Assembly (NCBI RefSeq): GCF_048551375.1
Contig: NZ_JBLYZJ010000009.1
Location: 1 to 64,000 of the forward strand
Source: Faucicola sp048551375
GTDB lineage: Bacteria; Pseudomonadota; Gammaproteobacteria; Pseudomonadales; Moraxellaceae
Length of the DNA: 64,000 nt
Reading direction: 5' to 3'
Below the pieces are notes generated by a model that was not told where the DNA came from, ran no database searches, and saw nothing but the letters and a program-made list of their open reading frames with translations. Numbering within the stretch: the stretch's first letter is position 1; each line of letters begins with the position of its first letter. A program made the translations under genes and the position numbers. Below are positions 8,354 through 16,396 of the stretch, piece by piece.

Positions 8354-8722
8354 TCACAATACTTCTGGGGCTAGTGAAACAATCTTCATGAATTGTTCGC
8401 CACGTAGTTCGCGGGTTACTGGTCCAAAGATACGTGTTGCAATTGGTGCTTTATTGTTGTTTAACAACACAGCTGCATTATCATCAAAACGTAGTACTGA
8501 ACCGTCAGGACGACGCACGCCGAATTTGGTGCGTACGACTACCGCATTCATTACATCACCTTTTTTGACACGACCACGAGGAATTGCTTCTTTCACGGTC
8601 ACTTTAATGATGTCGCCTACTGATGCATAACGACGATGCGAGCCGCCTAGTACTTTGATACATTGTACTCGTTTTGCACCACTGTTGTCTGCAACTTCCA
8701 GCATTGTTTCAGTCTGAATCAT
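8354..8722 (-). CDS. rplN: 50S ribosomal protein L14
   Basis: L14 forms intersubunit bridges with 16S rRNA. The 122-aa product starts MIQTETMLEVADNSGAKRVQ and ends with REQFMKI-type residues RELRGEQFMKIVSLAPEVL; length equals E. coli L14. An upstream in-frame ATG at 8761 was rejected because the start at 8722 has GGAG in place and matches the family. First gene of the spc operon, behind its own promoter. Confidence 0.97.
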   Translation of the reverse strand: MIQTETMLEVADNSGAKRVQCIKVLGGSHRRYASVGDIIKVTVKEAIPRGRVKKGDVMNAVVVRTKFGVRRPDGSVLRFDDNAAVLLNNNKAPIATRIFGPVTRELRGEQFMKIVSLAPEVL

Positions 8723-8756
8723 CGCGTTACTCCATAAATTGGCAAAACAAGTCTTT

Positions 8757-8783
8757 GCCACAATAAGCCATTTTTAAGGTGGC
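8757..8783 (-). promoter_or_regulatory. Hairpin in the rplN 5' leader
   Basis: Just downstream of the spc promoter the minus strand holds GCCAC and GTGGC 17 nt apart, able to close a stem-loop in the rplN leader. No T-run follows, so transcript stability or regulation is more likely than termination; function is unknown. Confidence 0.4.
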
Positions 8784-8785
8784 AT

Positions 8786-8814
8786 ATTGTAGCAGTATTT
8801 GACTTGTTTTGCAA
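8786..8814 (-). promoter_or_regulatory. Predicted spc operon promoter (rplN)
   Basis: The minus strand reads TTGCAA (8809-8814), a 17-bp spacer and TACAAT (8786-8791), in the 120-bp gap between rpsQ and rplN. The -35 hexamer is the same as at the S10, alpha and tRNA-Pro promoters. Confidence 0.7.
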
Positions 8815-8842
8815 TTATTAAAAACTAATTAGGTTTGGTTAA

Positions 8843-9115
8843 TTAGATATTAACTGCTTTTTCTACGATATCCACCAAGACCCATGATTTGGTTTTTGAT
8901 AGTGGACGGCTTTCTTTGATACGAACTACATCACCCATGCCACAGGTGTTGTTTTCATCATGGGCATGAAGTTTGGTTGAACGGCGAATCATTTTGCCAT
9001 ATTTTGGATGGCGAATACGGCGTTCTACTAAAACTGTGATGGTTTTGTCCATTTTGTCACTGACAACTTTGCCAGTAACAGTACCAATGTCTTGGCTTAC
9101 ATTTTGTTCACTCAT
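8843..9115 (-). CDS. rpsQ: 30S ribosomal protein S17
   Basis: S17 is a primary 16S rRNA-binding protein with an OB fold. The 90-aa product contains TVTGKVVSDKMDKTITVLVE and RIKESRPLSKTKSWVLVDIV. Last gene of the S10 operon, 2 bp after rpmC and before the spc promoter. Confidence 0.97.
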   Translation of the reverse strand: MSEQNVSQDIGTVTGKVVSDKMDKTITVLVERRIRHPKYGKMIRRSTKLHAHDENNTCGMGDVVRIKESRPLSKTKSWVLVDIVEKAVNI

Positions 9116-9117
9116 GA

Positions 9118-9309
9118 TTAACCCTCTTGTTTTTGAGTTAGTAAGGTTTTGATTTGGGCAATCGTGCGACGGTTGCCTTTAATCTCATGGGTGTTACCTA
9201 GCTGACCTGTGGCTTTTGCCATACGAAGACGAAAGGCTTCAAGTTGCTTTTCATCTAGTAATTGGGTCAGCTCTTCGATTGATTTATCTCGTAATTCACT
9301 GATTTTCAT
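9118..9309 (-). CDS. rpmC: 50S ribosomal protein L29
   Basis: L29 surrounds the exit tunnel and helps dock trigger factor and SRP. The 63-aa product MKISELRDKSIEELTQLLDE and its LRMAKATGQLGNTHEIKGNR segment fit the two-helix family. The start overlaps the rplP stop by one base, suggesting coupled translation. Confidence 0.97.
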   Translation of the reverse strand: MKISELRDKSIEELTQLLDEKQLEAFRLRMAKATGQLGNTHEIKGNRRTIAQIKTLLTQKQEG

Positions 9310-9722
9310 TACATTATCGTCCGTTTAACAATGGCAGTTTTGAATGGCAATTTTGCCGCGGCCAACGTGAATGCTTCTGTTGCAAGCTCGTCAGAAACCC
9401 CTTCGATTTCGTATAGCATTTTGCCTGGTTTGATTTCACAGACCCAATACTCAACTGGACCTTTACCTTTACCCATACGAACTTCTAGTGGTTTTTCGGT
9501 AATTGGTTTGTCTGGGAATACACGAATCCAGATTTTACCACCACGTTTAATACGACGAGAAATGGTACGACGTGCTGCTTCGATTTGACGAGCTGTCATA
9601 CGACCACGCTCGATTGATTTAAGTCCGATAGTACCAAAAGATACGCTACTACCACGGTGTGCTAGACCCGTATTACGTCCTTTTTGTACTTTACGAAACT
9701 TGGTACGTTTTGGTTGTAACAT
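9309..9722 (-). CDS. rplP: 50S ribosomal protein L16
   Basis: L16 is positioned near the A-site tRNA and the peptidyl-transferase centre. The 137-aa product begins MLQPKRTKFRKVQKGRNTGL and includes MGKGKGPVEYWVCEIKPGKM; its length matches the family. Lies between rpsC and rpmC. Confidence 0.98.
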   Translation of the reverse strand: MLQPKRTKFRKVQKGRNTGLAHRGSSVSFGTIGLKSIERGRMTARQIEAARRTISRRIKRGGKIWIRVFPDKPITEKPLEVRMGKGKGPVEYWVCEIKPGKMLYEIEGVSDELATEAFTLAAAKLPFKTAIVKRTIM

Positions 9723-9725
9723 ATC

Positions 9726-10502
9726 TTAACCTCTGTCTTTAGCTGGACGTTCACCACGTGGACGGTCACTGCGTGAGGCACGACGTTTTTGTGGTGCTTG
9801 TGGTTTTTTGTCTTCTTTTACAGGATTATAAATGCGGTTCATACCGTCAAGAATTTCACCACGGAAAATCCATACTTTTACGCCGATTGTACCATAGGTG
9901 GTTTCAGCACGGACGTTTGAGTAGTCAATGTCTGCACGCAAGGTATGTAGTGGTACACGACCTTCACGATACCATTCTGAGCGAGCAATTTCTGCACCGC
10001 CAAGACGACCTGATAGTTCAACTTTAATGCCTTGTGCACCTGCTTTCATGCTGTTTTGTACGGCACGTTTCATGGCACGGCGGAACATTACACGACGCTC
10101 AAGTTGTGAAGCAATTCCTTCAGCGACTAGACGTGCGTCTAGGTCTGGTTGGGTGATTTCTTCAATGCTGACTTGTGCAGGTACGCCCATCAATTTGGTG
10201 AGTTCTTTTTGTAAAGACTCAATATCCGCACCGCTTTTACCGATAATGATACCAGGGCGAGCAGTTGAGATGGTGATTTTGGCTGTACCACTAGAACGTT
10301 CAATATTGATGTTGCTAATCATGGCGTTTACAGCTTTTTCTTTGCCTGTGTCACGTTTGTTTAGCTTGTTTTCAATAAATTTACGCACTTGTAAATCGTT
10401 GATTAAGTATTCAGAATATTTTTTTGGATCTGCATACCAGTTAGCGTTTGCTTTACGAATCACGCCAAGACGGATACCGATTGGATGAACTTTTTGTCCC
10501 AT
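9726..10502 (-). CDS. rpsC: 30S ribosomal protein S3
   Basis: S3 sits at the mRNA entrance and has helicase-related function. The 258-aa product starts MGQKVHPIGIRLGVIRKANA, has a KH type 2 domain (GIIIGKSGADIESLQKELTK) and ends in a long basic tail rich in K, R and P. The frame is open 11 codons upstream, but family alignment sets the start at 10502. That tail (about residues 230-258) makes it longer than E. coli S3 (233 aa). Confidence 0.97.
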   Translation of the reverse strand: MGQKVHPIGIRLGVIRKANANWYADPKKYSEYLINDLQVRKFIENKLNKRDTGKEKAVNAMISNINIERSSGTAKITISTARPGIIIGKSGADIESLQKELTKLMGVPAQVSIEEITQPDLDARLVAEGIASQLERRVMFRRAMKRAVQNSMKAGAQGIKVELSGRLGGAEIARSEWYREGRVPLHTLRADIDYSNVRAETTYGTIGVKVWIFRGEILDGMNRIYNPVKEDKKPQAPQKRRASRSDRPRGERPAKDRG

Positions 10503-10504
10503 TG

Positions 10505-10834
10505 TTATTCTCCTACCTTGACTGTGATGTGGCAAGTACGTTTGCTAATACGGTCTGCACGTCCTTTCGCACGTGGTAGAATACGTTTTAGCGTGATGCC
10601 TTCATCAACGTAAATGGTAGAAACACGCAAGGTGTCAATATCTAAACCGTTGTTGTGTTCAGCATTTGCAATCGCTGATTCTAAACATTTTTTAACCAAT
10701 TTAGCAGCTTTTTTGTTGCTAAAGGTTAAGATGTCTAATGCACGCTCGATGTTTTTGCCACGAATTTCGTCAGCGACCAAGCGTACTTTTTGTGCCGAAA
10801 TGGCGGCACCGCGTAATTTTGCAGTTACTTCCAT
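10505..10834 (-). CDS. rplV: 50S ribosomal protein L22
   Basis: L22 lines the peptide exit tunnel, and its hairpin loop is where macrolide-resistance changes occur. The 109-aa product starts MEVTAKLRGAAISAQKVRLV and ends with LPRAKGRADRISKRTCHITV. The frame is open 25 codons upstream, overlapping rpsS, but these residues are unlike L22. An AAGGTG box precedes the ATG at 10834. Confidence 0.97.
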   Translation of the reverse strand: MEVTAKLRGAAISAQKVRLVADEIRGKNIERALDILTFSNKKAAKLVKKCLESAIANAEHNNGLDIDTLRVSTIYVDEGITLKRILPRAKGRADRISKRTCHITVKVGE

Positions 10835-10844
10835 AGTTCGCACC

Positions 10845-11120
10845 TTATTTTTTAGCTTTCTTGTCAACGCCATGACCACGATAGGTACGGGTTGGAGCAA
10901 ATTCACCAAGTTTATGACCTACCATTTGTTCGTTAACGATAACAGGTACGTGAGTACGACCGTTATGAACAGAGATGGTTAAGCCGACCATTTGTGGCAA
11001 AATCATTGAGCGACGTGACCAAGTTTTGATTGGTTTGCGTGAGTTAGTTTCTAACGCAGTTTCAACTTTGGCAAATAAGTGTGCGTCGATGAATGGACCT
11101 TTTTTCAATGAACGAGGCAT
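10845..11120 (-). CDS. rpsS: 30S ribosomal protein S19
   Basis: S19 forms a complex with S13 in the 30S head. The 91-aa product begins MPRSLKKGPFIDAHLFAKVE and includes MVGHKLGEFAPTRTYRGHGV, both diagnostic. Flanked by rplB and rplV with gaps of 11 and 10 bp. Confidence 0.98.
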   Translation of the reverse strand: MPRSLKKGPFIDAHLFAKVETALETNSRKPIKTWSRRSMILPQMVGLTISVHNGRTHVPVIVNEQMVGHKLGEFAPTRTYRGHGVDKKAKK

Positions 11121-11131
11121 GAAATTATTCC

Positions 11132-11962
11132 TTATTTCTTGTTGACACGACGACGGCGGATAATCATGTGGTCAGTACGTTTGTTAGAACGTGTTTTAAG
11201 ACCTTTAGCCTTTTGACCCCATGGGCTGGTTGGGTGTTTACCGAAGTTACGACCTTCACCACCACCGTGTGGGTGGTCAACTGGGTTCATCGCTGTACCA
11301 CGAACGGTCGGACGAACGCCACGCCAACGATTAGCACCTGCTTTACCCAATGATTTTAGGTTGTTTTCTGTGTTTGAAACTTCACCAATAACCGCACGAC
11401 AGTTGACGTGGATACGGCGGGTTTCACCAGAACGTAAACGTACGATAGCATAAATACCGTCACGACCTAGTAGTTGCACGGCAGCACCTGCTGAACGAGC
11501 GATTTGAGCACCTTTACCGATTTTTAGTTCGATATTGTGAATCACTGTACCAACTGGGATACTACGTAATGGCATACAGTTACCTGGACGAATCGGTGCT
11601 GTTTCACCTGATAGTACAGTGTCGCCTTGTTGCAATTTTTTTGGTGCGATGATGTAACGGCGTTCACCGTCAGCATATTTCAATAGAGCGATGTGTGCGG
11701 TACGGTTTGGATCGTACTCGATACGCTCTACGATGGCTGGGATGTTGTCTTTGTTACGTTTGAAGTCAACTAAACGGTAATGTTGTTTATGACCACCACC
11801 GATGTGACGAGTGGTAATACGACCGTTGTTGTTACGACCACCAGTTTTGCCTTTTGACTCGACTAATGCTGCATGAGGACGACCTTTATAAAGGTGTGGA
11901 TGCACCACTTTTTCGACAAATCGGCGACCTGGTGATGTCGGTTTTGCTTTTACGATAGGCAT
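11132..11962 (-). CDS. rplB: 50S ribosomal protein L2
   Basis: L2 is required for subunit association and peptidyl-transferase activity. The 276-aa product carries the conserved C-terminal block TVRGTAMNPVDHPHGGGEGR with the essential histidine, and KPTSPGRRFVEKVV at the N-terminus. Normal place in the S10 operon. Confidence 0.98.
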   Translation of the reverse strand: MPIVKAKPTSPGRRFVEKVVHPHLYKGRPHAALVESKGKTGGRNNNGRITTRHIGGGHKQHYRLVDFKRNKDNIPAIVERIEYDPNRTAHIALLKYADGERRYIIAPKKLQQGDTVLSGETAPIRPGNCMPLRSIPVGTVIHNIELKIGKGAQIARSAGAAVQLLGRDGIYAIVRLRSGETRRIHVNCRAVIGEVSNTENNLKSLGKAGANRWRGVRPTVRGTAMNPVDHPHGGGEGRNFGKHPTSPWGQKAKGLKTRSNKRTDHMIIRRRRVNKK

Positions 11963-11974
11963 TGTAAGTTATCC

Positions 11975-12313
11975 TTATTCGTTAACGGCAGCAGGTGTTT
12001 CTGCTACGTCTGCATTAACTGCATCTAGTGCAGCAACATCTTGACCAGCTTTTAAGGTCACATAGGCTTTTTTGTAGTCTTGACGACGACCTACCGTGCG
12101 ACCAAATCGCTTTGTCTTACCTTTAACATTCAAGGTGTTAACTTTAACTACTTCAACACCATCAAACATTAATTCTACGGCTTTTTTAATCTCAAGTTTG
12201 GTCGCATTGGTGTCAACTTTGAATACTTGAACACCCAATGTGTCGCCTAAGATTTGAGATTTTTCTGAGAATACAGGTGCTTTTAGTACCTGATATAGTC
12301 TTGCGTTATTCAT
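11975..12313 (-). CDS. rplW: 50S ribosomal protein L23
   Basis: L23 is the exit-tunnel docking site for trigger factor and SRP. The 112-aa product has VFSEKSQ near residue 15 and the VNTLNVKGKTKRFGRTVGRR loop. It has an alanine-rich acidic tail beyond the usual 100 residues. Its start overlaps the rplD stop by 4 bp, indicating translational coupling. Confidence 0.97.
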   Translation of the reverse strand: MNNARLYQVLKAPVFSEKSQILGDTLGVQVFKVDTNATKLEIKKAVELMFDGVEVVKVNTLNVKGKTKRFGRTVGRRQDYKKAYVTLKAGQDVAALDAVNADVAETPAAVNE

Positions 12314-12912
12314 GCTAACACTCCCTCAATTTCTTTGGCGGCTGCGACAGACATGATGACCTTGTCAAATGCGATAAGGCTTACTGGGTCGACTTCACGA
12401 CTACCTACCACGCTGACATAAGGAATATTGCGAGCGGCTAGATAAAGATTTTCATCAACTTCAGCAGTTACGATTAATGCTTTTGGTGCATTCAAATCTT
12501 TAAGTTTAGCAATTAACTCTTTAGTTTTTGGTGCAGACACGGTGATGTCTTCTACCAATACAAGGCGGTCTTGACGAATTAATTCGGCAAGGATACATTG
12601 CATTGCACCACGGTACATTTTGCGGTTCACTTTTTGTGACCAGTCTTGTGGTTTGGCTGCAAATGCACGACCACCACCAACCCAAATTGGGCTACGGATT
12701 GAGCCAGCACGTGCGCGGCCAGTACCTTTTTGACGCCATGGCTTTTTACCACCGCCAGATACTTCACCACGAGTTTTTTGAGCACGGCTACCTTGACGAC
12801 CACCTGCTAAGTAGGCGGTAACGACTTGGTGAACGAGGGCTTCATTGAATTCACGACCAAATGCTACGTCTGATAGCTCAACCGCCGAACCTGTTACTGT
12901 ATTTAGATTCAC
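12310..12912 (-). CDS. rplD: 50S ribosomal protein L4
   Basis: L4 reaches into the exit tunnel and, in E. coli, represses the S10 operon at both transcription and translation. The 200-aa product includes the conserved extended loop GSRAQKTRGEVSGGGKKPWR and the following GTGRARAGSIRSPIWVGGG. A terminator-like leader hairpin upstream of rpsJ is where L4 control could act (inference). Confidence 0.98.
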   Translation of the reverse strand: MNLNTVTGSAVELSDVAFGREFNEALVHQVVTAYLAGGRQGSRAQKTRGEVSGGGKKPWRQKGTGRARAGSIRSPIWVGGGRAFAAKPQDWSQKVNRKMYRGAMQCILAELIRQDRLVLVEDITVSAPKTKELIAKLKDLNAPKALIVTAEVDENLYLAARNIPYVSVVGSREVDPVSLIAFDKVIMSVAAAKEIEGVLA

Positions 12913-12926
12913 GTTAATCCCCTTGA

Positions 12927-13565
12927 TTAAGCTTTAACTGATGGACGTACGATAACGTCGCCACCGTTGGCACCAGGAATTGCACCCTTGATTACTAGGA
13001 TACCTTTTTCAGCATCAACTGAAATCACTTCTAGTCCTTGTACGGTCACACGTTTGTTACCCATTTGACCTGGCATTTTTTTGCCTTTAAATACACGACC
13101 TGGAGTTTGGTTTTGACCTGTAGAACCCACAACACGGTGAGATACTGAGTTACCATGAGTCCAGTCTTGTGAACGGAAGTTGTGACGTTTGATACCACCT
13201 TGGAAGCCTTTACCTTTGCTAGTACCTGTTACGTCAACGATTTGACCTACGGTAAATACATCGGCTAAAAGCTCATTACCTGCTTCACGACCTTCAAGTT
13301 CGCTTTCTTCGACACGAAATTCCCAAGTACCACGACCTGCTGCCACGCCTGCTTTAGCAAAGTGACCTTTTTGGGCAGATGTTACACGTGAATCACGACG
13401 TGTACCAGTGGTGACTTGGATAGCTTGGTAGCCATCTGTGTCTTGTGTTTTGATTTGTGAGATACGGTTGGCAGTAACTTCAACAACGGTCACAGGGATA
13501 GAAACACCTGCTTCGGTGAAGATACGAGTCATGCCGCATTTTTTTCCGACTAAACCGATCGCCAT
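12927..13565 (-). CDS. rplC: 50S ribosomal protein L3
   Basis: L3 nucleates 50S assembly and reaches the peptidyl-transferase centre. The 212-aa product starts MAIGLVGKKCGMTRIFTEAG. It carries RSQDWTHGNSVSHRVVGSTG and GQNQTPGRVFKGKKMPGQMG, the latter containing the glutamine that PrmB methylates in E. coli. AGAGG precedes the ATG. Confidence 0.98.
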   Translation of the reverse strand: MAIGLVGKKCGMTRIFTEAGVSIPVTVVEVTANRISQIKTQDTDGYQAIQVTTGTRRDSRVTSAQKGHFAKAGVAAGRGTWEFRVEESELEGREAGNELLADVFTVGQIVDVTGTSKGKGFQGGIKRHNFRSQDWTHGNSVSHRVVGSTGQNQTPGRVFKGKKMPGQMGNKRVTVQGLEVISVDAEKGILVIKGAIPGANGGDVIVRPSVKA

Positions 13566-13633
13566 GTTGTTAACCTCTTAATGTTTACTATTATTCAAGT
13601 TAGGTCTGATTCCTAAGGATTGAACCTATGGGG

Positions 13634-13945
13634 TTAGCCTAATGCGATTTGTACATCAACACCCGCCGCTAAGTCCAACTTCATCAGTGCATCGACTGTT
13701 TTGTCAGTTGGCTGAACGATATCTACCATACGTTTGTAAGTACGAATTTCGTATTGGTCACGGGCATCTTTGTTCACGTGAGGTGAAGTCAAGATATTGA
13801 AGCGTTCAATGCGAGTTGGTAGCGGTACTGGACCACGAACTTGGGCACCTGTACGTTTGGCGGTATCGACAATCTCTTGAGCCGATTGGTCAATCAGACG
13901 ATGGTCAAAAGATTTAAGTCTGATACGGATTTTCTGGTTAGCCAT
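13634..13945 (-). CDS. rpsJ: 30S ribosomal protein S10
   Basis: S10 is a 30S head protein, also known as NusE in transcription antitermination. The 103-aa product begins MANQKIRIRLKSFDHRLIDQ and has RGPVPLPTRIERFNILTSPH. First gene of the S10 operon, with a leader of about 300 nt behind the promoter at 14255-14282. Confidence 0.98.
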   Translation of the reverse strand: MANQKIRIRLKSFDHRLIDQSAQEIVDTAKRTGAQVRGPVPLPTRIERFNILTSPHVNKDARDQYEIRTYKRMVDIVQPTDKTVDALMKLDLAAGVDVQIALG

Positions 13946-14060
13946 GCCAGTAAGCTCCTAAATATGGGTTATAGATATGGGTTAAGTTCTTGCGTTGGGT
14001 GTTAAGCTGTTATTGAGTTAGCACCTAACTTAGAACTGCTGGTTGCTTTTTTTGAAAATA

Positions 14061-14100
14061 AAAAAACGCCAGTTCCACTTGCACTATTGATTTGGCAACT
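14061..14100 (-). promoter_or_regulatory. Candidate S10 leader attenuator hairpin
   Basis: In the rpsJ leader the minus strand has AGTT-g-CCA pairing with TGGAACT (7 bp with one bulge), then GGCG and a run of seven T. The arrangement resembles the L4-controlled attenuator of the E. coli S10 leader. The rest of the 13946-14254 gap shows no gene. Confidence 0.45.
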
Positions 14101-14254
14101 TTTAATAAAAAGTCTGCAAGTAATCAACAGTTGGTGAAACTGTATTTTATATCTTCGTGTCGCAAACGATGGAGCGACTGTATTAAAGGGCTTTATCTTT
14201 TTAAAAGATTTGACGAATCATCTTCGCCACCCTGCAATAAGTTAAGTGGGCTGT

Positions 14255-14282
14255 ATTATACAGGGTTTTGAACAGATTGCAA
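14255..14282 (-). promoter_or_regulatory. Predicted S10 operon promoter (rpsJ)
   Basis: The minus strand reads TTGCAA (14277-14282), a 16-bp spacer and a consensus TATAAT (14255-14260). The promoter overlaps the last codons and stop of the upstream acyltransferase gene, which is on the same strand. Confidence 0.7.
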
Positions 14283-15416
14283 CCGTTTTTTGCTGTTTTT
14301 ATAAAATGGCATTTCTATAAACTGATGCCCAAAATACGCCACAATCACCACCAATATAAAAGTAGGTATAAACAGCCAAACATACATCATCACAGGCTGT
14401 GCAAAATCAAACACCTTTAACCCATAAAAAATGCCATAAATCACCACACCATGCAATAAATAAACACTATAACTAACCTCTCCCAAAAACAACAACCCTC
14501 GCTGATACAAGCCACCAAAAAAGCTATAACCATTGGCAATAAAACCAAACAGCACCGCCAATACCCCCATTTGCAAAGGCGAATAAGGCTTGGTAAACAC
14601 CATAATCGCTAACACTGCTATGGGTAAAATAACGTTCAACCATTGGCGATATTGTTGCAATAAATGGCGAAACGTATCAGCAAAATGTATCGCCACCACT
14701 GCCCCTGCAAATAGCCAATATAACTGAGTGATGGTATGGCGAAATAAATAAAATGCCAAACTTGCCGTTATCGCAATAAAGGCTATCTGTTTGATAGTTA
14801 AGCTAAATTTTTTATGGAATAACATCGCTATTAACGGCAATGCTGAATAAAACGCCCATTCGTATGCCAAAGTCCACACCGCCCCCACAATTAGGGGTTT
14901 GGCAAAAAATGGCTTAAACGGCTGAACATCAAACCATAGCCACGGCATTAGCCAGCGTATCAGTGATTCAAGGTCAAGCTGAAAGTGATTTTGACCCCCA
15001 ATAATGACAACAGATAATAATGCTAAAAATACGAATAATGGGTAAATTCTTTTAATTCGTCCAAAATATAGTGATTGCCAATCGGTATTGAGGTTTTTGA
15101 GTTTATTAAAAAACAAAAATCCTGTAATCATAAAAAATAATGACACAGGCACTGCCCCCATATTGAGCAAAAACAACTGACTGGGCGATACCCACCGCCC
15201 TGTTTGCCCAAAACCGTAATTGATATAAAAATGAAAGGCAAACACCGCAGTCGCTAAAATCCCTCGTAGCCCATCAATCGGTGATTGGCGAGCCACGACT
15301 TGTGGGTCAAGTTTTGGGATAAATGGCAGTCGTGGGGCGATGATACAAAAGCCCACAAGCGTGATGATATAAATGAATGGCAAGTAGATAGAAGGTGGCA
15401 CAAAACTCTCAATCAA
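14256..15416 (-). CDS. Acyltransferase-3 family membrane protein
   Basis: This 386-aa multispanning protein belongs to the acyltransferase-3 family (OafA/YrhL-like), inner-membrane enzymes that O-acylate cell-surface sugars or peptidoglycan. The family motif is seen near residues 45-65 as SPIDGLRGILATAVFAFHFY, with the R and H expected for catalysis; about ten hydrophobic helices follow. The substrate cannot be told from sequence. It sits alone between maf and the S10 operon, whose promoter overlaps its 3' end, so it probably reads into the ribosomal genes unless stopped in the leader. Confidence 0.88.
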   Translation of the reverse strand: MIESFVPPSIYLPFIYIITLVGFCIIAPRLPFIPKLDPQVVARQSPIDGLRGILATAVFAFHFYINYGFGQTGRWVSPSQLFLLNMGAVPVSLFFMITGFLFFNKLKNLNTDWQSLYFGRIKRIYPLFVFLALLSVVIIGGQNHFQLDLESLIRWLMPWLWFDVQPFKPFFAKPLIVGAVWTLAYEWAFYSALPLIAMLFHKKFSLTIKQIAFIAITASLAFYLFRHTITQLYWLFAGAVVAIHFADTFRHLLQQYRQWLNVILPIAVLAIMVFTKPYSPLQMGVLAVLFGFIANGYSFFGGLYQRGLLFLGEVSYSVYLLHGVVIYGIFYGLKVFDFAQPVMMYVWLFIPTFILVVIVAYFGHQFIEMPFYKNSKKRLQSVQNPV

Positions 15417-15417
15417 C

Positions 15418-15548
15418 GGTTATAGTGATAGAAATTTAAAATTGGCACGTTTCCGTTCGTGGTGAGCTTGTCGAACCATAACGGAAACCGACCCTTCGAC
15501 AGGCTCAGGGCGAGCGGTTTCCGTACCAAAAAATAATTTCTATGGCTA
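15418..15548. repeat. Imperfect 130-bp intergenic palindrome (REP/MITE-like)
   Basis: The gap between maf and the acyltransferase is almost entirely a nested inverted repeat. Outer arms resemble TATAGtgATAGAAATT. Middle arms share GTTTCCGT and its complement. Inner arms are GAGCTTGTCGAA and TTCGACAGGCTC. The inner sequence is of a type often dispersed in proteobacterial genomes. No ORF is inside. Confidence 0.6.
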
Positions 15549-16166
15549 TAGCTCACTGGCTTTCAGTTGTTTTAACAAATCAATGGTTTCGACCAACGGC
15601 AAGCCCACCACATTGCTATAACTGCCATTGATGGCTTTGACCCATGCACCGCCCAGCCCTTGAATGGCATAGCCTCCTGCTTTATCGTGTGGCTCACCTG
15701 TTTGCCAATAATCGGTCATCATCGACTCAGATAGTGCCACAAATTGCACTTCGGTTTTGACCAAGGCTTGGGTCGCATGGTCGATTTCAAACTGTTGCCC
15801 TTGCCATCGCAGTCGACTGACTTGCACGGCTGTCCATACTTGATGGGTGGTATCACTCATCGCCTGCCACATACGCACCGCTTCGGCAAAATTGGCAGGT
15901 TTTTGTAGCACTTCGCCTGTCGCCAATACGCCAATGGTATCGGCGGTAATCACGAATGTCGGCTGGTCAATTTGAGGGATAAGGCTTAATGCGGATTCGG
16001 CTTTTTGTTGCACCATGCGAGCAATATAGTCGGTGGGTGATTCGCCATTGGCTTGGGTTTCGTCAATCTCGACCGCAAGGCGTTGATGAGCAATGCCCAC
16101 TTGATTAAGTAATTCGTGACGGCGTGGGGAAGTCGAAGCAAGGATAATGGATAAATCGTTAAACAT
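15546..16166 (-). CDS. maf: Maf-family nucleoside triphosphate pyrophosphatase
   Basis: Maf proteins hydrolyse non-canonical or methylated nucleotides such as dTTP/UTP or m7GTP. The 206-aa product has the signature ASTSPRRHELL (residues 10-20), the catalytic TADT segment (near 75), KPANFAEAVRMW and GEPHDKAGGYAIQGLGG. It lies downstream of mreBCD, as in many gammaproteobacteria (yhdE type). Which Maf subfamily, and therefore which substrate, is not decided here. Confidence 0.92.
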   Translation of the reverse strand: MFNDLSIILASTSPRRHELLNQVGIAHQRLAVEIDETQANGESPTDYIARMVQQKAESALSLIPQIDQPTFVITADTIGVLATGEVLQKPANFAEAVRMWQAMSDTTHQVWTAVQVSRLRWQGQQFEIDHATQALVKTEVQFVALSESMMTDYWQTGEPHDKAGGYAIQGLGGAWVKAINGSYSNVVGLPLVETIDLLKQLKASEL

Positions 16167-16227
16167 AGGATTTTAGGCAATAATCTTTTAAAGATATAGA
16201 AAGTTGGTAATGTATAGTCGTTTAACT

Positions 16228-16293
16228 TAGAAATAAAACAGTTTGGTAGGGGCGTATTGTATACGCCCAAAATTTTCAAGTCTTATTTCTGAT
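16228..16293. repeat. Intergenic hairpin with flanking inverted arms
   Basis: A strong inner hairpin (GGGCGTAT paired with ATACGCCC, core 16246-16268) is flanked by AGAAATAA and TTATTTCT. It sits 3' of mreD. Similar GTAGGGGCGTA hairpins occur at 38816-38881. Confidence 0.55.
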
Positions 16294-16312
16294 TAAATTC
16301 TCTATAAAATCG

Positions 16313-16374
16313 GTAAGTTTTAAACAATAAAAATGTAGGTGCGTATGACGCACCTTACGATTGTCAAAACTTAC
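16313..16374. repeat. 62-bp intergenic palindrome
   Basis: Outer arms GTAAGTTTTaaaCAAT and ATTGtcaAAACTTAC enclose an inner hairpin, GGTGCGT paired with ACGCACC. Together with the neighbouring 16228-16293 hairpin it fills the mreD-maf gap. It lacks a T-run, so a mobile palindromic unit is likelier than a terminator. Confidence 0.6.
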
Positions 16375-16396
16375 TTTTGATACACTACCAAAAAAG

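Noticed and set aside
9928..10488. A 186-codon plus-strand frame
   Set aside because: Lies antisense within rpsC and resembles nothing; a shadow frame.
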